In this document: piece after piece, positions 15,941-24,431 of the stretch
Position numbering within the stretch: the stretch's first letter is position 1
How the letters are laid out: each line of letters starts with the position of its first letter
Assembly: GCF_905220975.1 (NCBI RefSeq)
Contig: NZ_CAJNBK010000033.1
Coordinates: forward strand, 1 to 54,513
Origin: Paraburkholderia haematera
GTDB taxonomy: Bacteria > Pseudomonadota > Gammaproteobacteria > Burkholderiales > Burkholderiaceae
Length of the DNA: 54,513 nucleotides
Direction of reading: 5' to 3'
Position numbers and translations under genes: made by a program
The notes under the pieces: model-generated
What the model was told of the DNA's origin: nothing
What the model saw: only the letters and a program-made list of their open reading frames with translations
Database searches by the model: none

Positions 15941-18460
15941 TCAAAGGTTGTGCGTCCGTTCAGATAGCGCACGTTTCATGAACACTGGAACCCATCGGCT
16001 CGGGTCCGTTGTGCCCAACTCGGCGCGGACACGGTTCATCAGCTCAACCGACTTGTCATTCGACGACAGGACGGCCACGAGCTCAGGCATGTCCGACATA
16101 TCAAACGAGGCGCGCACACTGACTCCGCTGCCCTTCTTGATAAGTACCTTGTAGTCGGTGGGCGGTGCGCGCTCGATGAATTCGAACTCGCTCTGCGAAA
16201 AGTCCAGGTTATCGACGTAGTCCCGTCGATCGGCCTTGTCATTCGCGAAATAGAAGCTCGTCACCGCCTGATTCTTGACTGCCGCCACCGGCCGATAGAG
16301 AGCGCTCGGCTCGGGCGTAATAAAGAGCGTTACGCAGTTGCGCCGACGGAATGTCTCGCGATACAACTCGACCTTCTGTTGCCAGAACGGATTGCGAATG
16401 TACGTCTGGGCTTCGTCCCACACGATGATCGCGGGCGACCCGTCAAGCGATTGCTCGATACGGTGTGTCAGGTAGTTGAGCAGGATGGGAAGCTCTGGCC
16501 TTCCCTCCTTGTCTTTCATAAGCTCCCGCATTTCGTAGCGATAGTGACGATGCGTTGTCACATCGAGCGTGTCGTGTTCGTTGTCGAAAACTGCAGCATT
16601 CGCGCCATCGCCATGCCACACGGCAATCGCCCGATACAGATCCGAATTCTTCGCGCCGAAACGCCAGGCCAGATTCCGCAGGCGCCGGTCCTCGAATTTA
16701 GTCTTGCTGTCATCGAAGTTGTCATTAACCGCCGTGGCAATGCGTTCGATATCGTCGACCGTGAGCCTGTAGCCGTAGCACGTCGCCATCATCTGCAGCA
16801 GCTCGCGCAGCATCGCGCGGTTCTGTTCCGTGTCGGGCATCTTGCAAGGATTGCCAAGGGAGCGTGACAGGCTTAGTACGATGTCGGCACCGTTCATTGC
16901 CTGCATGAACACGGTCGCGCCGTTCTCACGGTCAAACCAGTGCACCCGGGGCTCCACCTTATCGGCCTGACTGGTAACCATCGCGACAAACAACGTCTTG
17001 CCCACGCCCGTTTTCGCCGCGAAATTGCCATGCCCGGGCACCATCCCGGCGCGTTCCTCGTGAAAGTTCAGGTAGTAGCCGGTCTGGCCTTCAGTCGGCA
17101 GGACCATGAGGCATTCACCCCACAGGTTTCCGTCAAAACGCCCTTGCGGAAAGCTGTGCAGCGATGCAAAGGAAGCGAACTGGAGCGTCTCGACCTTGCC
17201 GACCCGGCCGTTGTGCCGCTTTCTGGCACCAGGTATCTGCGACCATACGGCACGCTCCATGCCGGTCGTCTCGACAACCGGTTTCACGCCCCAGCTCTTG
17301 AAGCACTCGCCCGTTTTACCCACGGCATCATCCAGCGCTTCAAGCGCCTTGAGCGCCGCCGCCTGCGAGCGCCCTTCGATCGGCACATGAACGAGGACGC
17401 TCATGTGGTGTGTGCCGAGCACTGCCTTGTTAGCAGCCTGTCGCATACGCAGTGCCGTAATTTCCGCCGACATACCGGCAGTCGTCCGGTCGTGCGATAG
17501 CCGCGCCTCACTGGTCGACGTCGCCATGCTCGCGTCAAGCTTGTCGATCGGGAAAAACTTCTGCGTGACGATCAGTTCGGCAGGCAGCCGCTGGAACCGG
17601 TCGGCCATCCCGGCGACAACGCCATCGGGCCAGCGTGACATGGCCAACACCTGGCCGATGCGCCGGTGGTTGAGCCCGTTGACCTCAAAAACATCTTTCC
17701 CAAGGATCGGATTGCGACCGAAATGCAGATACGCGCTCGCGATCGCCTGGGCCAGGTTGTATGAGTCAGCCAGCACCGGGCCGTCTTCCTGTGTGAGCAG
17801 ATAACGCAGGAAACGCGCCATCTCACAACAGGGTCCGATTTCCGTTTCGACGCGGCCCAGCCGCCGAGGCGCGTAATGCGCCAGCGATTTCATCAGCGAA
17901 TTGACCTTCTCTTCAAGGTCACGCGCCTGTCTCGACTCCGTTTCAAGCTTGTCGTTTGTGCCAGAGGGATTGAACGCATTGAATACGCGATCGAGCCGCC
18001 CCACTACCCCGCTGTAGTGCCGGTAGCGCACGATGGCAATATAGATTTCGTGTTGATACAACGACCGCGTCTGAAAACGCGCTTTCAGTTTTTCATTGAG
18101 GAAATTCGGAAACCAGTTCGAATACTTGCCGGCGGGCCACCGGTTGGCCTTGCGCCGGATCTCGTACACGTAGATGCCCACATTGCTGTCAGCGATGGAT
18201 TCCAGTGCGGTGTTCCGCTGATGCTTGTACGCATCGACGCCGGTGTCATCGAGCATTTCCGCGTAGAGGCCCTGGAGACGCACAATCTGCACCAGTCCGC
18301 TGTCGAGCGTGCGCAACGTATGGCCGTTGTAGTACGCGTTCAGGCCAAACGGAAGTTCGCGCGAGGCGTGCAGATCAGCCGCATCATCCTTGTCTGACTC
18401 GCTCCGCTGAACGAATGGCGACGCGCCGAAATGACGGTCGAGAAAGGTGGAGAGAGACAT
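15941..18460 (-). CDS. virB4: VirB4/CagE conjugation ATPase
   Basis: 839 residues, the normal size for VirB4. The N-terminal CagE domain (about 60-300) is followed by a P-loop FAAKTGVGKTLFVAMVTSQ near residue 483 and Walker B IIVWDEAQTYIRNPF near residue 680, then RRRNCVTLFITPEPSAL. The first P-loop glycine is alanine. GGAGGAGC lies before the ATG. It is the essential inner-membrane energiser for pilin extraction and channel function. Confidence 0.95.
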   Translation of the reverse strand: MSLSTFLDRHFGASPFVQRSESDKDDAADLHASRELPFGLNAYYNGHTLRTLDSGLVQIVRLQGLYAEMLDDTGVDAYKHQRNTALESIADSNVGIYVYEIRRKANRWPAGKYSNWFPNFLNEKLKARFQTRSLYQHEIYIAIVRYRHYSGVVGRLDRVFNAFNPSGTNDKLETESRQARDLEEKVNSLMKSLAHYAPRRLGRVETEIGPCCEMARFLRYLLTQEDGPVLADSYNLAQAIASAYLHFGRNPILGKDVFEVNGLNHRRIGQVLAMSRWPDGVVAGMADRFQRLPAELIVTQKFFPIDKLDASMATSTSEARLSHDRTTAGMSAEITALRMRQAANKAVLGTHHMSVLVHVPIEGRSQAAALKALEALDDAVGKTGECFKSWGVKPVVETTGMERAVWSQIPGARKRHNGRVGKVETLQFASFASLHSFPQGRFDGNLWGECLMVLPTEGQTGYYLNFHEERAGMVPGHGNFAAKTGVGKTLFVAMVTSQADKVEPRVHWFDRENGATVFMQAMNGADIVLSLSRSLGNPCKMPDTEQNRAMLRELLQMMATCYGYRLTVDDIERIATAVNDNFDDSKTKFEDRRLRNLAWRFGAKNSDLYRAIAVWHGDGANAAVFDNEHDTLDVTTHRHYRYEMRELMKDKEGRPELPILLNYLTHRIEQSLDGSPAIIVWDEAQTYIRNPFWQQKVELYRETFRRRNCVTLFITPEPSALYRPVAAVKNQAVTSFYFANDKADRRDYVDNLDFSQSEFEFIERAPPTDYKVLIKKGSGVSVRASFDMSDMPELVAVLSSNDKSVELMNRVRAELGTTDPSRWVPVFMKRALSERTHNL

Positions 18461-18475
18461 AGTGACGTGCTCCTC

Positions 18476-18673
18476 CTATCGCTTCGCGCCGCGAGAGCCG
18501 CCCGCTCGCATGAGCAGCTCCGGCACGAAGAGCGTCTTGCCAGTGCCACCCTCTGCCCAAAGGTTCGTGTGTCCGACACGGCGCGACGGCATCGACAGAG
18601 CCGGAGGATTGTCCGTCGGCTGCGAGACAGACGACACACGCCGGCGAGAGCGTGAAGATTTATCGTGGCGCAT
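18476..18673 (-). CDS. Short basic ORF with P-loop-like sequence between virB3 and virB4
   Basis: A 65-residue frame starting MRHDKSSRSRRRVSSVSQ. It overlaps the end of virB3 by 14 bases and stops 15 bases before virB4. Its C-terminus LWAEGGTGKTLFVPELLMR resembles the VirB4 P-loop segment (TGVGKTLFVAM), yet the protein is far too small to be an ATPase. The Shine-Dalgarno is weak. It may be a real operon peptide, a relic of a duplicated virB4 fragment, or chance. Confidence 0.4.
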   Translation of the reverse strand: MRHDKSSRSRRRVSSVSQPTDNPPALSMPSRRVGHTNLWAEGGTGKTLFVPELLMRAGGSRGAKR

Positions 18674-18944
18674 AGGTCTTGGCCCCGCCCCAGTATTTGA
18701 TGCTGCGTGGCTTCGCCGTCGCGCCAAAGCTCTGATACGCGACCGAGAACGCGAACATATCTTTCGCAGTAATCAGATAGGAGCCGATGACCAGAAAGGG
18801 CACGGCGAGCATCACCGGCCACCATTTGAGGAACATGAAAACAACCGCGGGCAATACGAACGAGCCGAGGAACAGCTCAGCCAGGCAGCCCCATATCATC
18901 CAGGGTTGCACCATGCCTTTCGGGATTTCGTGTACTTCACGCAT
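18660..18944 (-). CDS. virB3: VirB3 inner-membrane protein
   Basis: 94 residues with two hydrophobic segments (IWGCLAELFLGSFVLPAVVF and PVMLAVPFLVIGSYLI). The C-terminus ISK-like RSIKYWGGAKTYAPR is typical of VirB3/TrbD. It lies between virB2 and virB4 as in all VirB operons. It probably acts with VirB4 in pilus assembly. Confidence 0.88.
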   Translation of the reverse strand: MREVHEIPKGMVQPWMIWGCLAELFLGSFVLPAVVFMFLKWWPVMLAVPFLVIGSYLITAKDMFAFSVAYQSFGATAKPRSIKYWGGAKTYAPR

Positions 18945-18953
18945 GGCCTCACC

Positions 18954-19355
18954 TCAGATCTGCGAGGAAGCGACCGACGCCGCATAGCGGACGATGGAAG
19001 GGACCGCGAAGAATACAAATGAGCAGATAACTGCGATCACGGCACCCTTCATTGGAATCCAACCCTTCGGCACCCCGAGCACACAGATGCCGAGAATCGC
19101 CATGAAGACATAGGGACCCGCGTCGACGAACAGCCAGCTAACGAAATCGCGAACCAGGCCCGTACCAGTGCTGTAGTCCATCGCATAAGCGAATTCAGGG
19201 AAAACAGCTACGCACAGCAAAGCAACCAACAATGACATGCGCCGCGATGTGCTCGCTTCGACACTGCAGAAAACCGCCCGCGCGTCGCGAGTCTTCGCGC
19301 AAATGAAGGACAACAGCCGCTTCTCAACACTCTTACCCACAACGGCGTCTGCCAT
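18954..19355 (-). CDS. virB2: VirB2 major pilin precursor
   Basis: 133 residues: a long N-terminal leader, a signal-type hydrophobic stretch ending near FAYA, then two hydrophobic segments of a mature cyclic or linear pilin (AGPYVFMAILGICVLGVP and GAVIAVICSFVFFAVPS). AGAGG-like AGAGG precedes the ATG at 19355. An internal ATG at 19238 gives a shorter leader but has no Shine-Dalgarno. Long leaders are normal in VirB2. It is the first gene of the transfer operon. Confidence 0.88.
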   Translation of the reverse strand: MADAVVGKSVEKRLLSFICAKTRDARAVFCSVEASTSRRMSLLVALLCVAVFPEFAYAMDYSTGTGLVRDFVSWLFVDAGPYVFMAILGICVLGVPKGWIPMKGAVIAVICSFVFFAVPSIVRYAASVASSQI

Positions 19356-19564
19356 ATCAAACCTCTTCAGTGATTCGTGGTTAGGCGGTGCCGCGCCGTC
19401 AACTCCTACCCTCGCGCGTCATCCAATGGAATGAAGATTACCTACCGCGTCACTTTACTAGTCACAACGAGCGTGTCAAGTCATGTTTTGCAAAAAATTT
19501 CCCAAACCTTGCGTGTCAGGTCAGTTATGGATAAAGTCGGCAACCAAAGGAGGGGTATCTAGAT
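19356..19564. promoter_or_regulatory. Divergent control region, virB operon / BetR regulator
   Basis: 209 bases separate virB2 (minus) from the BetR-type regulator (plus). Two direct repeats of GCGTGTCA-R-GTCA lie at 19471-19483 and 19511-19523, exactly 40 bases apart, a spacing that would put two dimers near the same face of the helix. AAAGGAGG-like CAAAGGAGGGG precedes the plus-strand start. These are good candidates for operator sites of the adjacent HTH protein. The promoters themselves are not clear by eye. Confidence 0.5.
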
Positions 19565-20422
19565 ATGCCTGATAACGACATTCAGACCGACTCAACGGCC
19601 ATCGCCAGCCGCGTTCGCAATTTGATGGAGCGGCACGGCGTTACCAAACGCGCTCAGGCGAGCGAGCTAAGCCGGATACTTAATCTCAGCTTCTCGGCTG
19701 CAAGCCGCAAGATGAAAGGCCAATTGCCATGGGATCTGAAGCAACTCGGGGCAGTTGCTACGCACTTCGGCGAAACTCCGAGTGTTCTGGTGGAAAACAA
19801 CGAAGATTTTGAAGACTCGATCACGGGTGAGGGGATGCTGATGGTGAGCCCGCGTCCGCTGCCCTGCTCCGTGCTAATTGGCGACGAGCTGAGTGGCGAC
19901 CGATCAGCTGACCTGGTAGCGATCCAGTCGGGCGACACATGGAACGTATATCCAGCCGAAATTGCTCCGGCCGGACGAATATTCAATGTGCTGTCGGTCG
20001 AAATACGCCCCGACCTGCCGCACCTCGAGAAGCCGGCTATCGCGGTTCTCGACGACGATACCGATACGCAGGCGGCAGACAACGTCTGTGATTATCTTAA
20101 CGACCACGGTCTGAACGCCACACCGTTCTATGATCTGGCCAGTTTTCGCGAGAGCCTGAAGAGCAACGCGTTCGACGCTTTCATAATCGACTGGCTCATC
20201 AACGATGACACCGCCGAGGCCGCGATTGTCGATATCCGGAAGGCCGAGAATCCATCGACACCGATTTACCTGCTGACCGGGCAGTTGCAAAGTGGTAAGG
20301 CCCGTGTTGACGACATTGCCCGGGTGGTTAAGCAGTTTGGCTGCAAGTGGATCGAGAAACCGGTTCACATGCCCATATTGTTTTCGCAAATCTCTAACGA
20401 ACTGAGCCGCTCATCGAGCTAA
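19565..20422 (+). CDS. BetR-type HTH regulator with C-terminal receiver domain
   Basis: 285 residues. The N-terminal HTH (ASRVRNLMERHGVTKRAQAS, then LSRILNLSFSAASRKMKGQL) has the BetR pattern. From about residue 160 there is a response-regulator receiver fold (AIAVLDDDTDTQ, FDAFIIDWLINDD, PIYLLTGQ, then WIEKPVHM) with candidate phosphoacceptor Asp in FIIDW and the conserved Lys in EKP. This is an inverted order, HTH first and REC last. It is transcribed divergently from the virB operon and faces a hybrid kinase gene, so it is likely a phosphorylation-controlled regulator of transfer. Its partner kinase at 21.5-23.3 kb is inferred. Confidence 0.8.
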   Translation: MPDNDIQTDSTAIASRVRNLMERHGVTKRAQASELSRILNLSFSAASRKMKGQLPWDLKQLGAVATHFGETPSVLVENNEDFEDSITGEGMLMVSPRPLPCSVLIGDELSGDRSADLVAIQSGDTWNVYPAEIAPAGRIFNVLSVEIRPDLPHLEKPAIAVLDDDTDTQAADNVCDYLNDHGLNATPFYDLASFRESLKSNAFDAFIIDWLINDDTAEAAIVDIRKAENPSTPIYLLTGQLQSGKARVDDIARVVKQFGCKWIEKPVHMPILFSQISNELSRSSS

Positions 20423-21462
20423 CCGCAAAGGTGCAGCGCCCAGTTGCTCGCAATCAACTTCTGATACGCGCGGTCGACTATCTCCAGATCGCCCGCCCGC
20501 CCACTTGCCTGGATTCCCTGAATTTCCGGAAGAGGAAGGTTTATAGCTTTGCACGACGGGTAGTCGCGCACGCGCAGCTCAGACGAGATCGTAGTGAAAA
20601 ATGCCACTGTAGGCACGTCAAACCCAGCTGCGATGTGAACGGCGGCCGTGTCAGACGTCACAACAAAGCGGGCATTTTTCACCCATGCAATAAAGGCGGC
20701 CGTGTCCGTCGATAGGCTCTTAATGTCTGTGTAGTGCTGGTGGTCGACCTTGCCGAAGCCAAGTACGGGAACGTGAAACCTTTCCCAAAGACTATTTACA
20801 GCCTCGACTCGAAACGAATGCGGAATGCTGCGCACAGGCGTGCTGGCTGTCGGACAGAGCAACGTATATTCCTTCGATGACCATTCCGCGCTCAACGCCG
20901 GCAGAGCTACGCGCTGAAGCCAGTCATTCGACTTGTGGTCCCGGCCAACGTCAGCCGGTGCGATCCCGAGCGCCCACAGGAAAAAATCTATCATGGGCAT
21001 CGTCGAGAAGTTCGGCCAGAACAGATGGTTACCCAGATCGATCCGGAGTTCATCGTCGGGCAGAGAATCGACATCGACGGGAAGATCCACAACACTCCCA
21101 AAGATCGGCGCCGCCAGTTCGTATAGCTGCCTGACGTACGCAGGGGCGCGACTCGGACGATAGATAACAAAGGAAATTTCCGGGTGCCGCCTCTTGATCG
21201 ACGCCAGCGCCGTGAGTCCAATAATCGAGTCCCCCAGCGTGACGCCCATTCCGTTGATGACATGAACGCGCGTTAGACGCGAGTAGTCGACTTCAAACGG
21301 AGCAACATTCGCATTCTTGATTGCCTGCACAGCAGAAAGCGCGCTATAACCTTCTGCCGACACATCGGATACCTCAAGGTCATAGGAGGCAACAATCTCA
21401 CGATCGCGCGAAAGCAGTGAACCTGCATTCGTAAGCGCCGATACCTCATCAAGGATAGTCAT
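20419..21462 (-). CDS. Glycosyltransferase family 9-like protein
   Basis: 347 residues. The N-terminal Rossmann-type start (RVHVINGMGVTLGDSIIGL) and the C-terminal FVVTSDTAAVHIAAGFDVPT with VAFF match heptosyltransferase/GT9 proteins; SDT..H.A is the sugar-nucleotide site. It probably transfers a sugar to a surface glycan or protein in the cytoplasm. It overlaps the regulator gene by four bases tail to tail and follows the kinase gene after 23 bases on the same strand, so it may be in the kinase operon. Unusual cargo for a transfer plasmid. Confidence 0.7.
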   Translation of the reverse strand: MTILDEVSALTNAGSLLSRDREIVASYDLEVSDVSAEGYSALSAVQAIKNANVAPFEVDYSRLTRVHVINGMGVTLGDSIIGLTALASIKRRHPEISFVIYRPSRAPAYVRQLYELAAPIFGSVVDLPVDVDSLPDDELRIDLGNHLFWPNFSTMPMIDFFLWALGIAPADVGRDHKSNDWLQRVALPALSAEWSSKEYTLLCPTASTPVRSIPHSFRVEAVNSLWERFHVPVLGFGKVDHQHYTDIKSLSTDTAAFIAWVKNARFVVTSDTAAVHIAAGFDVPTVAFFTTISSELRVRDYPSCKAINLPLPEIQGIQASGRAGDLEIVDRAYQKLIASNWALHLCG

Positions 21463-21485
21463 TGATCAATCACGTTCGGTTGAAT

Positions 21486-23282
21486 TCAGTGCCGCTTGTT
21501 AGCTGCAAGCGCATCCAGTAGCGCCTGCTTTAATACCGAGTTTCGCACAGGCTTGTGCAGGTGTTGTGTGAAGAGTTCGGCCCCACTGTCTTTCAGCAGC
21601 TCCCTGGAAAACGCACTGATGCCGATGATAGGAACATCCCTGTTCGGTCCCGGCGTCGCTCGTACCTTTCGAGCGACGGCGATCCCGTCTTCCCCTGGCA
21701 TCTGCACATCCAGCAATACTGCGTCATACGTAGCCTCACTCAATGCAGCCAAAGCCTCGCCGGCGTCGACAGCAACATCCACGTACGCGCCAAACGATGA
21801 CAGCACATCCGCAAATGACTCCCTTGCAGATTCCTGGTCATCTACGATAAGCACCCTCTTCCGTTCGATGATCGCCGTAACTTGCATCTCTGTTCCATCG
21901 GCCTCTGTAGCAGCTGCGGCTGCTTTGACGGGCATCGACACTGTGACTATCGTTCCCCGCCCCGGCTCAGTCTCGATGTTGATCGATCCGCCGAGCAGAT
22001 CGACCAGCCCTTTGACGATCGCGAGGCCAATGCCTGCACCGTCGTGCTTCCTCGTATTGGATTGGTCTAGTTGCGTGAATGGCTGAAAGAGCTGACTAAC
22101 AGATGCCGCAGGTATGCCGGGTCCGGTGTCTTCAATAGTGATGTCAAGGACGGCCCCACCCCTGGACGGCGTTACATCGAGACGCGCAAGAATTCGACCG
22201 GCATCCGTATACCGGACCGCATTCGACAGCAGGTTCCCAACTATCTGCCTGATGCGATCGGGGTCCGACAGATACCAACCATCGCCGTTATTGACCAGCG
22301 CGACGACCTCCAACCCCTTGCTCCTGGCAGACGCCGTCACGTCGTCAATCATCGAGCCAATAACGTCGGCGGGTTGAAATTCCCGCTCCCGCAACGTGAG
22401 GCGTCCGGCGTCCAGTCGCGCGAAGTCGGTAAGATCTTTCATCTGTGTTTCTAGCCTACTTGCGGCTACCGCCAGCCTCTTGATCAACGTCGCGTCTCGT
22501 TCGGCAAATCGCCGATCCAAAAGTGTATCGGCCACACTAACGATACTTTGCAGCGGTGTCCGCAGTTCGTGCCCGATCATCCCGAGGAATGCATTTTTTG
22601 CGCGGACCGCGTCCTGTTCTGCCTTGATCGCCGCGTTCTGCTGACGCGTTAGCCGCTTTCGATCGACGCCTAACATCAGGGCGAGTACAGCCGTTCCCGC
22701 CAGGAGTATCAACAGTAGCAGGCTGCTCAGGAAAAAAAGGTGCCGCTTTCCGATCAAGTCTTCGTAGACTGTATCGCGCCGGTCTATCTCGGCCTCGCTC
22801 ACGTGATCCGTGATGACTGCCAGAGGCTCATCTATCTGCCCTAGGCTAAGCGACAGGTCCACGGCCCTGCCTGGATCTTGCGGCAGCTGTTCGACGGCAG
22901 GCCTCACCCTCTCGATCACCGCACCTATTTGTGCGATCGCATCTCGAAAGGAAGCATTGCCATTAAAGATCTGGGTGGCATCGGACGGTGTGGCCAACAC
23001 CGCGTATTTCGATTGCAACACGTCAAAGCGCAACTGCACCGACCGAAAATCCGATCTGCCGGCGCCGTACAGGAGAAAGGCGTTCTTGGCCTTGTTGGCT
23101 GCGATTTCCAGTTGCGCCACGGGCCAGTAGTAATTCTCTTGAGGACCAGCCAGCGCCTTGAGACTCGCTGGCGACAGGAGCAGCGAATACGCGAAATAGA
23201 CCCATACCCCGGATACGCAAAGTAGGAGAGCAATCGCGACGCCGAGGACCCGTTTGACACCAAGTCGGCGAAGGAAAATCAT
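21486..23282 (-). CDS. Hybrid sensor histidine kinase/response regulator
   Basis: 598 residues. Two transmembrane segments (about 13-33 and 183-203) flank a helical periplasmic sensor of about 145 residues. HisKA is FLGMIGHELRTPLQSIVS with His238. The HATPase domain has NLLSNAVRYTDAG, EDTGPGIP and HDGAGIGLAIVKGLVDLLGG. A C-terminal receiver (RVLIVDDQESARES, YDAVLLDVQMPGEDG) carries the phosphoacceptor Asp. Its start overlaps the stop of the molybdopterin-fold gene (ATGA), so that periplasmic protein is probably its signal partner. Output may pass to the BetR-REC protein nearby. Confidence 0.92.
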   Translation of the reverse strand: MIFLRRLGVKRVLGVAIALLLCVSGVWVYFAYSLLLSPASLKALAGPQENYYWPVAQLEIAANKAKNAFLLYGAGRSDFRSVQLRFDVLQSKYAVLATPSDATQIFNGNASFRDAIAQIGAVIERVRPAVEQLPQDPGRAVDLSLSLGQIDEPLAVITDHVSEAEIDRRDTVYEDLIGKRHLFFLSSLLLLILLAGTAVLALMLGVDRKRLTRQQNAAIKAEQDAVRAKNAFLGMIGHELRTPLQSIVSVADTLLDRRFAERDATLIKRLAVAASRLETQMKDLTDFARLDAGRLTLREREFQPADVIGSMIDDVTASARSKGLEVVALVNNGDGWYLSDPDRIRQIVGNLLSNAVRYTDAGRILARLDVTPSRGGAVLDITIEDTGPGIPAASVSQLFQPFTQLDQSNTRKHDGAGIGLAIVKGLVDLLGGSINIETEPGRGTIVTVSMPVKAAAAATEADGTEMQVTAIIERKRVLIVDDQESARESFADVLSSFGAYVDVAVDAGEALAALSEATYDAVLLDVQMPGEDGIAVARKVRATPGPNRDVPIIGISAFSRELLKDSGAELFTQHLHKPVRNSVLKQALLDALAANKRH

Positions 23283-23782
23283 TCAACGACAATCTTATAA
23301 ATTTGCCACACAAATCGAGCCTCGATCGACGCCCGGTTCAAGTCATCCTGATGGTCATCGCGCGGATAAATCAGCATCAACGGCCCAAAGCCCTTCTGTT
23401 CCAACGGCTTGCCGTCCCGCTCATATGCCACGATCACGCCGTATTGCTTCGCGTCCGAAAGCGGAACATCGTGCTTGTAGTCATCGAGCGCGTACACGTG
23501 CAGCACCTTCCCGCGTGCGCCAACTTTCTGCAGAATGCTCTCCAAGGTCGGTCCGCGCCACACACTAACGGGCGTCCAGTTGGTCGAAGTCTTGATTGTC
23601 CTGGTACTAAGCGCAAGCAAATCGGCACTGGTGAAATGGTACGTATGCGTACTGGCATCAGTGACGTTCGCAATGTTTCCTGTCACGTCCAAGCCCCACG
23701 GGGCAGTCTGGGCATGCGCCTGAGAAAAGCTGGACACAAACAACAACAATGCAAATCCGAGATATCTCACCACAGCCTCCAT
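23279..23782 (-). CDS. Periplasmic molybdopterin-binding-fold protein lacking a cysteine ligand
   Basis: 167 residues with a signal peptide (cleavage near AHA-Q). The mature domain has the sulfite-oxidase-type pattern: TFTSADLLAL-like YHFTSADLLALS, WRGPTLESILQKVG, YALDDYKHDVPLSDA and PLMLIYPRDDH. It contains no cysteine at all, so the Cys that ligates molybdenum in sulfite oxidases is absent; a binding or sensing role is more likely than catalysis. Translationally coupled to the hybrid kinase. The ATG at 23782 has no obvious Shine-Dalgarno; longer frames add non-signal sequence. Confidence 0.75.
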   Translation of the reverse strand: MEAVVRYLGFALLLFVSSFSQAHAQTAPWGLDVTGNIANVTDASTHTYHFTSADLLALSTRTIKTSTNWTPVSVWRGPTLESILQKVGARGKVLHVYALDDYKHDVPLSDAKQYGVIVAYERDGKPLEQKGFGPLMLIYPRDDHQDDLNRASIEARFVWQIYKIVVE

Positions 23783-23973
23783 TTGTGCTTGTGTGCGGAC
23801 TATGTAAGCCGGGCCGGGAGCTCCGCTCCCCACTTGCCCGGTATTTCGCAGCAATATAAGGCATCTGCGACGCCGCGGCCCGTTCGAGCTCGGCAAGCTG
23901 ACAACACAAGGAGGCATTTGAGGGTATCTGCTACCATCAAATCACCACCACAAAGTTAAATTCAACACCCTGC

Positions 23974-24246
23974 ATGGCAAACGACAGATCACCGATCCAC
24001 GAAAGCTTAAACCGCATCCTTCAGGACCTCCGTGCATGCCAGGATGAAATCACGGCTGCTCGCGCAAAGGGTGTGACCGTTGATAGCGCGCCTATGTTGG
24101 CGCGTATCGATAGCCTCGCCAACCAAGGCCACGCCTTGTGGCCGCAAGGCGAGGAACATCGCGACCCTGACTTTGAAGACATCCTGCACGTCAAGGCAGA
24201 CATTCAAAATTTGGCGCTGGAGTGCAGGCGCGCCGTTTCCGCCTGA
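23974..24246 (+). CDS. Small hypothetical protein
   Basis: 90 residues, helical and acidic (SLNRILQDLRACQDEITAAR, then FEDILHVKADIQNLALECRR). It has no signal peptide or motif and no recognised family. The start context is poor. The opposite strand also has an open frame here, but its composition is less protein-like. It stands alone between divergent units, and 191 bases of upstream sequence could hold its promoter. Confidence 0.45.
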   Translation: MANDRSPIHESLNRILQDLRACQDEITAARAKGVTVDSAPMLARIDSLANQGHALWPQGEEHRDPDFEDILHVKADIQNLALECRRAVSA

Positions 24247-24267
24247 CGAGATTGGCGCGCATAAAAA

Positions 24268-24290
24268 TGCCGACCCGGTTGGGGTCGGCA
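24268..24290 (-). terminator. Intrinsic terminator of the parA operon
   Basis: A perfect 9-bp stem (TGCCGACCC / GGGTCGGCA) with a 5-base loop is followed on the minus strand by TTTTTAT. It lies downstream of the parA-RHH operon, whose last gene stops at 24432. It could also stop plus-strand transcripts of the small gene ending at 24246, but there is no T-tract on that side. Confidence 0.75.
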
Positions 24291-24338
24291 AGGAAATCCA
24301 AACCATTCCAGGTGGCCAGCAGCGGCCAACTTTTCAGC

Positions 24339-24376
24339 TACCAATAAGGAATTCCAACATGAATTCTTTATTGGTA
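24339..24376. repeat. Imperfect inverted repeat with GAATTC cores, downstream of par genes
   Basis: Two 16-base arms (TACCAATAAGGAATTC and GAATTCTTTATTGGTA, one mismatch) flank six bases. The GAATTC and TTGGTATCC elements also occur in the cluster upstream of parA (25521-25742), so this may be a second binding site for the RHH protein on the far side of the operon. Confidence 0.5.
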
Positions 24377-24431
24377 TCCACTCAAACCACTGCCCCTCTC
24401 GCCCGAATGCGACGGATCGCCGTTTCCGTGC

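Noticed and set aside
15699..16154. Plus-strand frame at the virB4/virB5 junction
   Set aside because: Antisense to two transfer genes; low-complexity composition.
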